A model generated the notes under the pieces. The model made no database searches. It worked only from the letters and a program-made list of their open reading frames with translations, and was not told where the DNA came from. The position numbers and the translations under genes were made by a program. 64,000 nt of DNA, from assembly GCF_000275725.1 (NCBI RefSeq), contig NZ_AJTS01000035.1, positions 62,001 through 126,000 of the forward strand, given 5' to 3'. Source of the DNA: Vreelandella stevensii S18214 (GTDB taxonomy: Bacteria; Pseudomonadota; Gammaproteobacteria; Pseudomonadales; Halomonadaceae). Below, in pieces: positions 44,210 through 53,166 of the stretch; positions within the stretch are counted from its first letter, which is position 1, and the number at the start of each line of letters is the position of its first letter.

Positions 44210-44243
44210 AACAACACCGGAGCCTTGGGGCTCCGGTGTTGTT
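44210..44243. terminator. Bidirectional intrinsic terminator
   Basis: AACAACACCGGAGCC pairs perfectly with GGCTCCGGTGTTGTT around TTGG, a 15-bp stem with A- and T-rich outer arms. It lies between convergent aztD and the CsbD gene and can act on both strands. Confidence 0.85.
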
Positions 44244-44333
44244 ATTGAGAGGGTATTGGCCGCCGGATCGATAACCTGAACGGTTTGGCCCCATGGGGCA
44301 GGCTAGCGATCCGGCAACGAATACGAACGCTGC

Positions 44334-44510
44334 TTATTTATCGAGCTTGTCCTTCACATCTCCCTTGCCTTTTTGCAGTTCGCCCTTGGCCTGCTGCGCT
44401 TTGCCTTTGGCCTCGGTTTCAGTGCTACCCGTTGCCTTGCCAGCCGCTTCTTTCACTTTGCCTGCTGCCTTGTTGGCCGTGCCTTTTGCTTTATCTGAAG
44501 TACCTGCCAT
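44334..44510 (-). CDS. CsbD-family stress protein
   Basis: A 58-residue, highly charged, repetitive protein: AGTSDKAKGTANKAAGKVKE and KGKAQQAKGELQKGKGDVKD fit the CsbD pattern of short amphipathic repeats. CsbD-like proteins are induced by envelope, osmotic or starvation stress; the mechanism is unknown. Start at 44510 follows AGAGGTG. Single gene. Confidence 0.88.
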   Translation of the reverse strand: MAGTSDKAKGTANKAAGKVKEAAGKATGSTETEAKGKAQQAKGELQKGKGDVKDKLDK

Positions 44511-44655
44511 GACGAACACCTCTAATCCGTTAGTAGGGAATCGGCCGCTGTGCTACGGGTCTACCTGACCGTGCGGCCTGTTATCAGCGTAGCGGGTATT
44601 GCCAAAGTTGCCCATTTTCTTTTTTGCAAAGGCTTGGCTCCTGTTCAAGCAGCCT

Positions 44656-45783
44656 TCACGCAATCCGAGTGGCCGCAAAGCGGTTCAGCACCCGTTGCAC
44701 GCACGCCATCACTACCAGCGTTGCCACCAACGCCACGCTCATGGAAGCGAAGCGGTACAGCGCGCTATACACCAGGTCCTGCTGTGGCCCCAGCGACTGC
44801 CCGAACAGAATGCCCAGCGTGGTCAAGCCGCCAAACCCGATGCCAGAGCCGCCGCCTTCCAGAATGTGCTCGCGGGCGAACAGCATCAGCCCCAACCAAT
44901 AGAGCAGTATCACCAGCAGGAAATGGTGGCTTTGGTTATAGAGGACGAGCTGCATGGCCAGCGCCAGGTTGCATCCCAGCAAGGTGCCCACGGCGCGCTT
45001 GGCTGCCGATACCCGAGCGCCCTGATACCCCAGCGTGAACAGAATCAGGATAGTGGCCATTTGCGCCGACAATGAACCTTGCAGGTCGAACACCTGGAAC
45101 ACCACGAACGACAGCGTGGCTGTGATCCCGCCCAGCAGGGTTTCATGGCGCACCTGGGCAAGCGGCTTGGTCGCCCTGGGCGGCGGCTGGCGGGGCTCGG
45201 TATCGGGGAACAGGGTATGCATCAACATGGCGATGAACACCGCCAGCACGCTGGCCATCAGGTTGCTGGCCAGCAAATCGCCCAGGTCTACGCTGGGGTA
45301 GCTGGCAAAGTGCAGCAGTATGCTCAGCGTCAAGACGCCGTTGGCACCGAACAGAAACAGCGGCCCTCTGGCCATCAAGGAGAAGCGCAGCAGAAACAGC
45401 CCCAGCACCACCAGCGTCATCACCACCGGCATGTGCTTCAACAGCCCCACCACCACACTGACCTCCAGCGCGTTGAGGCTGCCATTGGCCAGAAACTGAC
45501 GGATGATGCCCGCATTCAATACAGGTACCATGCCCAGCAGGAACATCGGGAACACGGTGAAAAACACCCCGTAGTTCCAGCCCATCAACTGGCTGACCAC
45601 GAACCCCAGCAGTCCTCCCCCCGCCACTCGCACGCACTGGCGCAGGCCGTTCTGGTCCAGGCGGCTCGCGGGCCGCGCCTTGGGCGGATGACGGAAACGC
45701 TGTTTGAATCGGTGAGTCAGCCGCCTGGCAAACCGACCCATAGACCTATCCGTAGGCATATCAGTGGGCGTATCAATAGACAT
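44656..45783 (-). CDS. DUF2955 / FUSC-like membrane transporter
   Basis: A 375-residue inner-membrane protein with about ten TM segments in two similar halves, as in DUF2955 and FUSC-type efflux pumps. Landmarks are VAGGGLLGFVVSQLMGWNYG, GFGGLTTLGILFGQSLGPQQ and YSALYRFASM. The N-terminal 45 residues are basic and cytoplasmic. It overlaps the HlyD-family gene by 11 bp, so both form an export pump, probably for aromatic acids or hydrophobic drugs by analogy with AaeAB. Confidence 0.82.
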   Translation of the reverse strand: MSIDTPTDMPTDRSMGRFARRLTHRFKQRFRHPPKARPASRLDQNGLRQCVRVAGGGLLGFVVSQLMGWNYGVFFTVFPMFLLGMVPVLNAGIIRQFLANGSLNALEVSVVVGLLKHMPVVMTLVVLGLFLLRFSLMARGPLFLFGANGVLTLSILLHFASYPSVDLGDLLASNLMASVLAVFIAMLMHTLFPDTEPRQPPPRATKPLAQVRHETLLGGITATLSFVVFQVFDLQGSLSAQMATILILFTLGYQGARVSAAKRAVGTLLGCNLALAMQLVLYNQSHHFLLVILLYWLGLMLFAREHILEGGGSGIGFGGLTTLGILFGQSLGPQQDLVYSALYRFASMSVALVATLVVMACVQRVLNRFAATRIA

Positions 45784-46858
45784 AGTGCAGCCAGCTCACC
45801 AGGTGCGCCTGCAGCCAAGCGAAGGGCGCCGCCAGGGCATGCTGGCCCGGCCATAGCTGCACGGTGGCACGTGCCCCGCTGGGGGGTAGTGAGGCCAGGT
45901 GGGTGCTCAAGGGATCGTCCAGCGCGATGTGCAGGCGCATGCGCTGGGCGTCTCTTACCCAGCGGTCGGAGGTAGGAATGCTGGTCAACTGACCGTCGGC
46001 TGCCAGCTGCCCTTCGCGCACGCCTGCCTCCAGGGCGGTAACGTGCCCCTTGGCAATGTGCCCTGGCAAGGCATCGAACACGACCTGGGCCTCGTCGCCC
46101 ACGTTCACATGTCGCAGGCTCTTTTCACGGAAGTCCGCGACGATCTCTGCTCGGTCGGCCACCAGCGCAATCACCGGCTGCCCCGCTGGCACATAATCTC
46201 CCGGCTGAAGCTGCAGGTTGGCCACCACGCCCGCCTCGCGGGCGCGTACCTGGGTTCTTTCCAGATCCAGTTCGGCGCGGGCCAGCGCATTGTTGGCCTG
46301 GCGCAGGCGAAGATTGGCCTCGCCCTCCTCCCCCAACTGCACCTCCAGGCTATCGATTTGCGCCCGGGCGGAGGTCACGGCCGCCTGGGCGGTATGTTCG
46401 GCGGCCACCTGCTGGTCGTACTGCTGGCGGGAGATGCCCTGCCGCCCCAGCAGCGCCTCGGCGCGGCGACGCTCACCGCTGCGCTCCTCCAGGGTTGCCT
46501 GTGCAGACACCAGCGATGCCCTGGCCGCCGCCAGCTCTGCCCGCAGCCGCGCATTCTCCTGCTCGGCCTGCTCGCGGTTCAGCAAGGCCTGCTGCCGGGC
46601 CAGCTCGAACGGCGCGGGCTCCAGCCGGAACAGCACCTCCCCTGCGGCTACCCGCTGGTGGTCGTTCACCAGTACCGCCTGCACGGGCGCGCCCAGCTCC
46701 GGGGCTATCTGGGTCACCGGCCGCATCACCCGCGCCTCTGGGGTCATCGGCATGAAGCTGTCAGCCACCAGAAAATAGACGAACAGCACCGCAAACGCCG
46801 CTAGCGCAATACGTACCCAGCGGCTGAAACGTTGATCAGGAGTCATTGGCGTACTCAC
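45773..46858 (-). CDS. HlyD-family membrane fusion protein
   Basis: A 361-residue periplasmic adaptor with one N-terminal TM (RIALAAFAVLFVYFLVADSF). It has a split lipoyl domain (PVTQIAPELGAPVQAVLVND and VRAREAGVVANLQLQPGDYV) and a long coiled coil between (~90-205). This order fits EmrA/AaeA-type adaptors. The first codon is GTG at 46858; ATG 12 nt later is an alternative. It couples the DUF2955 transporter to an outer-membrane channel, which is not encoded here. Confidence 0.87.
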   Translation of the reverse strand: MSTPMTPDQRFSRWVRIALAAFAVLFVYFLVADSFMPMTPEARVMRPVTQIAPELGAPVQAVLVNDHQRVAAGEVLFRLEPAPFELARQQALLNREQAEQENARLRAELAAARASLVSAQATLEERSGERRRAEALLGRQGISRQQYDQQVAAEHTAQAAVTSARAQIDSLEVQLGEEGEANLRLRQANNALARAELDLERTQVRAREAGVVANLQLQPGDYVPAGQPVIALVADRAEIVADFREKSLRHVNVGDEAQVVFDALPGHIAKGHVTALEAGVREGQLAADGQLTSIPTSDRWVRDAQRMRLHIALDDPLSTHLASLPPSGARATVQLWPGQHALAAPFAWLQAHLVSWLHYVY

Positions 46859-46974
46859 TCACTGCCCTCGGGTAGCCCCGGGGATAGCATCAGAAGGAAT
46901 ACTTTAGTCTAACAAATTTATTAGCAGGCTAACAATAAGAGTATTAAGGCAAGATACTAATGGCCCATAACGAC

Positions 46975-46996
46975 ACTGCCGCCTTGCGGCGGCAGT
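46975..46996. terminator. Hairpin between the second TRAP operon and the HlyD gene
   Basis: ACTGCCGCC and GGCGGCAGT form a 9-bp perfect stem with a TTGC loop, 33 bp past the DctM stop (minus strand). No T-run follows. The rest of this gap, up to 46858, is AT-rich and probably holds the promoter of the HlyD/DUF2955 pair. Confidence 0.5.
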
Positions 46997-47028
46997 CAAT
47001 GGCAGGGGGATTGGTTAGCGGCAGGTGC

Positions 47029-48357
47029 TCAACGCCAGGAGGGTCCACCCATGACATCCGGCAGCCATAGCGCCAGCTGCGGAAAGCTCAGCACCAGCGC
47101 CAGCACGACCAGTTGCGCCAGAATGAATGGAACGACCCCCATGTACATGTGCCTGAGGGTGACCTCCGGCGGCGTAATGGCTCTCAAGTAAAAGATGGCA
47201 GGCGCCAGCGGTGGCGTAAGGTAGCTGGTCTGCAACACGACCAGGAACGCAACGCAGAACCATATTTCATCGAACCCAAGCATCCGCACGATCGGCATGG
47301 CCACGGGAATGATGATGAGCACCACGGAAATCAGGTCGAGAACGAAACCGGCGATGAACGCGATGAGCAGAATCAGCCCCAAAATCATCCATGGGCTGAG
47401 TCCCGTGTCCATCAGCAAGGCTTGTACGGTCGCCATCCCCCCAGAAGCGAAGAACACGCCTGCGAACATGCTTCCCCCCAGAACGATCAGGAGAATCATG
47501 GCCGAGATATTGACCGTCTTGATCGCGGAGTTCCACAGCACTTCCAGCGTCAGGTTGCGATACGCCGCCGCCAGCACGATGGACCCCAGCGCCCCGCACG
47601 CAGCGGCTTCCGTGGGCGTTGCCAGCCCCATCAGGATGGTGCCCAGCACGATGAAGATCAGCAGCATGGTCGGCACCAACGCCACCAGGGTGACCTTGAT
47701 CTTTTCACCCCAAGCCACGTCAGGCTCCTGCTCTTGCACCCTGGGGGCCATGTCAGGCTTCAGATAAGCCACCCCGACGATGTACACCAGGAACATCACC
47801 GCCATCAAAAAGCCGGGAATCAACAGGCCACTGAACAGCGACCCTACGGATACGCCTGCCACGGGGCCCAGCACGACTACGGTGATGGATGGCGGAATCG
47901 CCGTTCCCAAAGAGCCACTGGCACAAATGGTGCCCGATATGAGGCTTTTACTGTAGTGATGCTTGAGCATGACGGGAATGGCCAGCATGCCGATGACGGC
48001 TTCCGTGGCGCCAACCACACCGCTCGATGCGGCAAACAGGGTGCCCATGATGATGGCACCGACGCCCAGCCCGCCGGGCAGCCGCCGGGTCCACATGTGA
48101 ATGGCTTCAAACAGCCGCTCGGCGATTCCCGACCTTTCCAACATGGCGCCCATGAAGATGAACAGAGGCACCGCCGCCAGAATGGAGTTCGAAGCGGTAT
48201 CTTCGATTTTGGTCAACAGCTGGTAGGCCGCCACATCACCAAACTGAATGATCCCGAACCCGGTGGCGACCAGGATCATGGAAAAGGCGATGGGAAAGCC
48301 CGAGATAATCAGCGCCATCAGCGCCGGAAACATTAGCAGCGCGAGATAACTACTCAT
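47029..48357 (-). CDS. TRAP transporter large membrane subunit (DctM), second system
   Basis: A 442-residue DctM-family permease with ~12 TM segments. Landmarks are ISGFPIAFSMILVATGFGI, AVPLFIFMGAMLERSGIAER, AASSGVVGATEAVIGMLAIP and CASGSLGTAIPPSI. It starts at 48357 after GAGGGCGGC and overlaps the dctQ stop by 8 bp. It belongs to the longer-permease branch often paired with keto-acid or mannitol/lactate-type binding proteins; the ligand is not known. Confidence 0.92.
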   Translation of the reverse strand: MSSYLALLMFPALMALIISGFPIAFSMILVATGFGIIQFGDVAAYQLLTKIEDTASNSILAAVPLFIFMGAMLERSGIAERLFEAIHMWTRRLPGGLGVGAIIMGTLFAASSGVVGATEAVIGMLAIPVMLKHHYSKSLISGTICASGSLGTAIPPSITVVVLGPVAGVSVGSLFSGLLIPGFLMAVMFLVYIVGVAYLKPDMAPRVQEQEPDVAWGEKIKVTLVALVPTMLLIFIVLGTILMGLATPTEAAACGALGSIVLAAAYRNLTLEVLWNSAIKTVNISAMILLIVLGGSMFAGVFFASGGMATVQALLMDTGLSPWMILGLILLIAFIAGFVLDLISVVLIIIPVAMPIVRMLGFDEIWFCVAFLVVLQTSYLTPPLAPAIFYLRAITPPEVTLRHMYMGVVPFILAQLVVLALVLSFPQLALWLPDVMGGPSWR

Positions 48358-48868
48358 GGTTGCCGCCCTCCACGGATGCCTTGCCACGGATCAAGCAGAC
48401 GGATTTCAGAAACTCGGCAACCACTTGCAGGGAGAGAATGGCAAAGCCAATGAACCAGACGGTGAAGATTGGCCATACCACCGGGTTCCAGGCCGAACGG
48501 CCTGAGCGCTCGTTGCTTTCAAACGCACCCAGCGCGTATTTCGATAGCTCCCACACCAGCCACACCAGCACGGGCAAAAACATGACGTAGCCAACCGCAC
48601 GTATTGCCGCATTGGCCCTGGCGCTCAGCTTCAGCGCCATGATATCGACACTGACGTGTTGGCCAATTCTCAGGGCATTGGCCATGCCCAGCATGAACAT
48701 GGCCCCCATGACCATGTAACTAACCTCGAATGCCCAGAGCGTGGGCCTGCCCGCCACATATCGGCTGAACACTTCCACGATCAGGGCACCGATAAGAGGA
48801 AACACCAGTAATGCGCCCAACCATCCCGACAGGCGGGTCAGCGCTTCGATTGCTTTAATCAGTTTCAT
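48350..48868 (-). CDS. TRAP transporter small membrane subunit (DctQ), second system
   Basis: A 172-residue four-TM DctQ protein: LIVEVFSRYVAGRPTLWAFE near residue 30 and NALRIGQHVSVDIM near 64 are conserved positions. The long polar loop before TM4 (FESNERSGRSAWNP) is typical of the larger DctQ type. Start at 48868 follows GAGAGTTG. It follows the attenuator hairpin after the binding-protein gene. Confidence 0.9.
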   Translation of the reverse strand: MKLIKAIEALTRLSGWLGALLVFPLIGALIVEVFSRYVAGRPTLWAFEVSYMVMGAMFMLGMANALRIGQHVSVDIMALKLSARANAAIRAVGYVMFLPVLVWLVWELSKYALGAFESNERSGRSAWNPVVWPIFTVWFIGFAILSLQVVAEFLKSVCLIRGKASVEGGNHE

Positions 48869-48904
48869 GACCAACTCTCAGCGTATAGGCAGCCAAACGA
48901 AAAG

Positions 48905-48924
48905 GGAGGCCTGGTCAGGCCTCC
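48905..48924 (-). terminator. Intra-operon terminator between dctP and dctQ (second system)
   Basis: GGAGGCCTG and CAGGCCTCC form a 9-bp stem followed by CTTTTC on the minus strand. It sits 25 bp after the binding-protein stop. Partial termination here would leave more binding protein than membrane subunits. Confidence 0.7.
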
Positions 48925-48948
48925 TTGTTTCATGCATGTGCCAAGGGA

Positions 48949-50001
48949 TCAGCGGCCCATCACACCAATTGGCAGGCGATACTGGGACCAGTTGTTCATG
49001 TCATTCTTGAAGTCGCGCTGGGATTCGAGAACGCGGGCAAACCATTCGTTTTCGGCGGCGTATTCATCTTCCCAAAGCTCTGTTTCGGCATAGATGGCAT
49101 CGATGAACGATTGATCCAGCTCGATGATTTCATTCGGCCCATCGACCAGTTCCTGGTAGGCATCCAGGTCAGCAAAAGAGCTGGCCAACCATGTTTCGAA
49201 CACGGACATCTTGCCCGCCAGCCGCAGCATCTGTTGCTGCTGCTCGCTCAAGCTTTCCCAGGTATTGCTGTTTACCTGGCACTCCAGGAAACCTCCCGAC
49301 TGATGAACGCCAGGAATGACCACGTACTGGGCAACTTCCTGGAAACCCGTCGGCCGGTTCATCTCCGGGCTACCCCACTCGGCAGCATCGATCACGCCAC
49401 GCTCCAGGGAGCTGTAGATATCGCTACCGGCCATGACCACCGTGGAAGCACCCAGCCTGGAGGCGATCTCGGCCCAGGCGCCAGAGGTTCTCAGGCGTAG
49501 GCCCTGGAAATCCTCAAGGGTACGCACAGGCTTGTTCGAGTGAAGGAAAATTTCGGTTCCCAGGATGGCGCAGGGGAAGGCCACGACATCGAAGACGTCT
49601 CTGCGGTACTCTTCGTAAAGCTCTACCCCGCCCCCTTCATACATCCACAGCATGAACTCTTCCGGCGTCAGGCCACTGGAGTGTCCGGCCAACAGCGCCG
49701 TCGTGGGGTCAGTGCCGTAGTCATAGTTGATGTAGTTATGGCTAATTTGAGCCACGCCGGACTTGACCGTATTGGTGACGCGCAAGGCGCTTCCCAGAGT
49801 ACCGCCAGGATACACTTCGATGGCGATCTCGCCGTTGGAAAGCTCACTGACGCGATCTGCAAACATCTGGGCGTCGCGTTCGAGCCAAGGGCCACCACTC
49901 CATGGGGTCGCCATGCGCCAGTTCATCTCGGCCGCTCCGGCCGTCATCACCAACCCTGCGTTAAGGCCTACGACCAAAGCCAATTTACTGATTTTATTCA
50001 T
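48949..50001 (-). CDS. TRAP transporter periplasmic substrate-binding protein (DctP), second system
   Basis: A 350-residue DctP-family protein with a signal peptide ending MTAGAAE. The mature part has MATPWSGGPWLERDAQMFAD, VYPGGTLGSALRVTNTVKSG, and LRLRTSGAWAEIASRLGAS with the conserved carboxylate-binding Arg, then DAAEWGSPEMNRPTGF. The last resembles TakP-type (2-keto-acid) receptors, a tentative guess. Start at 50001 follows AGAGGAAAC. It is not close in sequence to the DctP at 16.3 kb. Confidence 0.9.
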   Translation of the reverse strand: MNKISKLALVVGLNAGLVMTAGAAEMNWRMATPWSGGPWLERDAQMFADRVSELSNGEIAIEVYPGGTLGSALRVTNTVKSGVAQISHNYINYDYGTDPTTALLAGHSSGLTPEEFMLWMYEGGGVELYEEYRRDVFDVVAFPCAILGTEIFLHSNKPVRTLEDFQGLRLRTSGAWAEIASRLGASTVVMAGSDIYSSLERGVIDAAEWGSPEMNRPTGFQEVAQYVVIPGVHQSGGFLECQVNSNTWESLSEQQQQMLRLAGKMSVFETWLASSFADLDAYQELVDGPNEIIELDQSFIDAIYAETELWEDEYAAENEWFARVLESQRDFKNDMNNWSQYRLPIGVMGR

Positions 50002-50150
50002 GATGTTTCCTCTGCAATGGAGCGTTATAGGTTGTTCGCTGGCCATTTTCGTTGTTGTCTTTTTTTGACCTTACCATCTACGCAGGTGCAGCATTTGGCC
50101 GAAACTCTGAAAAACTGTGCCCATACTCAGCAAAGTGGCTATCCACCAAC

Positions 50151-50192
50151 AAAAAGCCCCGCTGTCTGCCTGTATCGGCAGATCAGCGGGGC
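50151..50192 (-). terminator. Rho-independent terminator of the outer-membrane protein gene
   Basis: On the minus strand GCCCCGCTG-AT-CTGCC and GGCAG-ACAGCGGGGC form a long stem followed by TTTTT, the classic intrinsic form. It lies 80 bp past the gene's stop. Confidence 0.9.
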
Positions 50193-50235
50193 GGTATTCC
50201 CTTGAAACGATCTTGTCAGGTCGTTACCTGAAAGC

Positions 50236-50280
50236 GATGACCTTAGAAACGATGACCTTAGAAACGATGACCTTAGAAAC
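50236..50280. repeat. Three exact 15-bp tandem repeats at a gene end
   Basis: GATGACCTTAGAAAC occurs at 50236-50250, 50251-50265 and 50266-50280. On the minus strand each unit contains TTC-TAA, the last codon and stop of the outer-membrane protein gene, so the gene end was duplicated twice in phase (15 bp is five codons). Confidence 0.9.
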
Positions 50281-50782
50281 GGTAGCGTAGGCCAACGCTG
50301 GCGGCATCGAAGTTATAGGCAGATTTGTCCAGGTAGCGCATGTAGTCGGCGCCCAGTGACAAGTTATGGGCAATATCTACTTCCGCGCCAGCGCCATAGG
50401 AGAAGCCGCTTTCACGGTCACGGTCGAAATCGACCTCAGTGACACCGGCCAAGCCGTAGAGGCGGACATCCGGCGAGACGGGCAGGATACCTTTGGCATA
50501 AGCGCCCACCAGGTAATCGAGCTCTACGTTGCCATCAGAGCCGCCTGTGCCCAGGTGGCCTTCCAGGGCGAAAAACTCGTTGAACTGAGCACCACCGCGC
50601 AGGCGCAGGCCGACATCGTCGCGGGAGGAGCCGCGGTCGGGGTCCAGGCTCCAGAACATGGCATCGCCACCCACGTATCCTTGTGGGTATTGGAAAGATT
50701 GTTGGGCCTGAGCTGATGCCGCAAAAGTACCGGCGCCTACCAGCAGTGCCGCAGAGGCAAGGGAAAGAACGGACGTTTTCAT
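50273..50782 (-). CDS. Small outer-membrane beta-barrel protein
   Basis: A 169-residue protein with a signal peptide ending ASAQAQ. The mature part alternates amphipathic strands (YVGGDAMFWSL, VGLRLRGGAQFNEFFALEGH, FSYGAGAEVDIAHNLSLGAD) and ends SVGLRYRF, the C-terminal Phe being the beta-barrel assembly signal. This fits the 8-stranded Ail/OmpX-like barrels. Start at 50782 follows TGAGGTG. Its stop codon is part of a tandem duplication. Confidence 0.87.
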   Translation of the reverse strand: MKTSVLSLASAALLVGAGTFAASAQAQQSFQYPQGYVGGDAMFWSLDPDRGSSRDDVGLRLRGGAQFNEFFALEGHLGTGGSDGNVELDYLVGAYAKGILPVSPDVRLYGLAGVTEVDFDRDRESGFSYGAGAEVDIAHNLSLGADYMRYLDKSAYNFDAASVGLRYRF

Positions 50783-50910
50783 GGGGTTCACCTCAGTTAA
50801 AAAACAGTGTTTCCTTACGCTGAGCAAGTGTGGCTCAACCCCCGAGATAACGCAAATGCTGCCCCACGCTTTGCATATAATTTCCTTTTTTCGGCGCCCG
50901 GTGGCGTAGC

Positions 50911-51831
50911 CTAGCGGCCTTTCGACAGGCTGAGCACCACGATGCCCCCCACCACTACCGCGCCGCCCAGCAGCTGGCTGGGGCTGAGCATTTGTCCCAG
51001 CACCAGGTAGCCGATCAGCAGCGAAGCCACTGGCTCGAAGTTCATCACGGGGGCGTTGCGCGCCATGTCCAGGCGGGGCACGAAGATGAACAGCACCGAA
51101 AACGCACTGCCGTAAAGCAGTGCCAGCATGATGAGCCCTGCCCAGCCGCTACTGTTGTCGGGCAGGCTCATGCCGCCAGGCACTGCCCCCAGTAGCCCGC
51201 CAAGAATCATGGCCACGAATACGGTCTGCATGGTGAGCAGGCTACGCAGGGTACTGCCTACGCCTGCCAGGCGGTGCTCAGTGATCCACAGCGCACAGGC
51301 AAACGCAAAGGCGGCCAGCAGCCCAAAGCCAATGCCTGCCAACCACTCGGGACCCATGGCATCGGCGTTGGCCAACCAGCTGGGAATATCCAGCACCACC
51401 AGCAGGCCAATCAGTATGGTGCCCATGATCAGACAGCTGCGCAGCGAAGGCCTGGGGCCACCCAGCGCCCAGCTAAGCAGCGCCAGTTGAATGGGAAAGG
51501 TATTGACCAGCAGCAGGGCAATGACCACCGGCAGGCGAGCCACGGCAGAATACAGGCTGACGCTTTGCAGGGTGATCAACAGCCCCACCACCAACTGCCA
51601 ACGCCAGGCACCGGGCGGCAGCCAGAAGCGCTTTTTCTGCAGCACGAACAGGCTCAGCAGGATCACGCAGGCCACCCCTGAACGCATCAATACCGCCAGC
51701 AGCAGCCCCGTACCGTTATCGAAGGCCAGCCGCGCCGACACGTGGTTGGCGGCGAACATGGTGGCCACACACATCATCAGCAGAATGGCGAGATGACGGG
51801 GCAAAAGCGCGGGGCTGGAAATCGACGACAT
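50911..51831 (-). CDS. DMT-superfamily (EamA) transporter
   Basis: A 306-residue membrane protein with ten TM segments and two EamA repeats: NHVSARLAFDNGTGLLLAVL in the first half and VMNFEPVASLLIGYLVLGQM with the GGAVVVGGIVVLSL end in the second. EamA proteins export metabolites or amino acids; the substrate is unknown. ATG at 51831 is taken; a GTG 18 nt upstream is the alternative. Divergent from ackA. Confidence 0.87.
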   Translation of the reverse strand: MSSISSPALLPRHLAILLMMCVATMFAANHVSARLAFDNGTGLLLAVLMRSGVACVILLSLFVLQKKRFWLPPGAWRWQLVVGLLITLQSVSLYSAVARLPVVIALLLVNTFPIQLALLSWALGGPRPSLRSCLIMGTILIGLLVVLDIPSWLANADAMGPEWLAGIGFGLLAAFAFACALWITEHRLAGVGSTLRSLLTMQTVFVAMILGGLLGAVPGGMSLPDNSSGWAGLIMLALLYGSAFSVLFIFVPRLDMARNAPVMNFEPVASLLIGYLVLGQMLSPSQLLGGAVVVGGIVVLSLSKGR

Positions 51832-51984
51832 AGGAACAAAACGGCTCACGTTAGGTTATATAAGGAACAGGATGACGACATTTTACATAGAAGGCTAACT
51901 AAATTCTTCGCTGATTTTCTCAGTCTCTGCATGTTAAACTAAAGTCTATCCCCCTTTCCTCCTGACTACTTTACAAAGGTTGTT

Positions 51985-53166
51985 ATGAACGCACCGGTGC
52001 TGGTTATCAACTGTGGCTCTTCTTCCATTAAATACGCTTTGATCGATTCAGACCCTCAGGCACCGCGTCTAGCCGGTTTGGCAGAACGTCTGGGCAGCAG
52101 CGACGCTCGCCTGAAAGGCAAGAACAGCGCCGGTGAGAGCTTCACCCAGCCGCTGCCCGGCGCCGACCACGGCGAAGCGCTAAGCGCCATTCTGGAGCGC
52201 CTGGAAGGCCGCGTTCCCGGTGCCGTGGGCCACCGTATCGTGCATGGAGGAGAGCACTTCACCCAAGCGGCGCTGATCGACGACAGCGTGATTGCCGCCA
52301 TCGAAACCACCGCAGCCCTGGCCCCGTTGCACAACCCTGCCAATCTGGCGGGTATTGCCGCCACGCGCAAGGTGTTTCCCGAGCTGCCCCAGGTGGCCGT
52401 CTTCGACACTGCCTTCCATCAGACACTGCCGCCCCGCGCTTACCGCTACGCGCTGCCGGAAGCGCTGTACACCGAACATGGCATTCGCCGCTACGGCTTT
52501 CACGGCACCAGCCATGCGTTCGTCAGCCAGCGCGCCGGGGAACTGAGCAGCCGTGGTGCAGGCGGCTGGCTGACCGCCCACCTGGGCAACGGCTGCTCCA
52601 CCAGCGCCGTGTGGAACAACCAGAGCCTGGATACCAGCATGGGCCTTACCCCGCTGGAAGGCCTGGTAATGGGCACCCGCAGCGGTGACGTCGACCCCGG
52701 CCTGCATGCCCACCTGCATCGCCAACTGGGCTGGTCGGTGGAAGAGATCGATAACGTCCTGAACAAGCAAAGCGGCCTACTGGGCCTTTCCGGCCTGACC
52801 AACGACATGCGTGAAGTGGAAGACCAGGCCGTGGCTGGCCACCCCGGTGCCAAGCTGGCGCTGGACGTGTTCTGCTACCGCATCGCCAAGTCGCTGGCGG
52901 CGCTGTCCTGTGCATTACCCAGGTTAGACGGCGTGATCTTCACTGGCGGTATTGGCGAAAACTCGTCTATCGTACGTCGTGAAGTGCTGGCGCTGCTGCC
53001 CCACTTCGGTTTCAGTATGGACGAAGCCGCCAACGAAGCGACCATTCGCGGCAAAGAAGGCAAATTGGACACCGCGAGCCATAACGGCCCTGAAGTGTGG
53101 GTGATCCCCACCGATGAAGAGGGCCGCATTGCCATGGAAACCCGCTACTGTGTGGAGACCCCTTGA
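51985..53166 (+). CDS. ackA: Acetate kinase AckA
   Basis: A 393-residue ASKHA-fold kinase that interconverts acetyl phosphate + ADP and acetate + ATP. Landmarks are [17 protein letters not shown] at the N-terminus, [40 protein letters not shown] and [16 protein letters not shown]. The stop is followed directly by the pta start, so they form an operon for overflow acetate metabolism and acetyl-phosphate supply. Confidence 0.97.
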   Translation: MNAPVLVINCGSSSIKYALIDSDPQAPRLAGLAERLGSSDARLKGKNSAGESFTQPLPGADHGEALSAILERLEGRVPGAVGHRIVHGGEHFTQAALIDDSVIAAIETTAALAPLHNPANLAGIAATRKVFPELPQVAVFDTAFHQTLPPRAYRYALPEALYTEHGIRRYGFHGTSHAFVSQRAGELSSRGAGGWLTAHLGNGCSTSAVWNNQSLDTSMGLTPLEGLVMGTRSGDVDPGLHAHLHRQLGWSVEEIDNVLNKQSGLLGLSGLTNDMREVEDQAVAGHPGAKLALDVFCYRIAKSLAALSCALPRLDGVIFTGGIGENSSIVRREVLALLPHFGFSMDEAANEATIRGKEGKLDTASHNGPEVWVIPTDEEGRIAMETRYCVETP

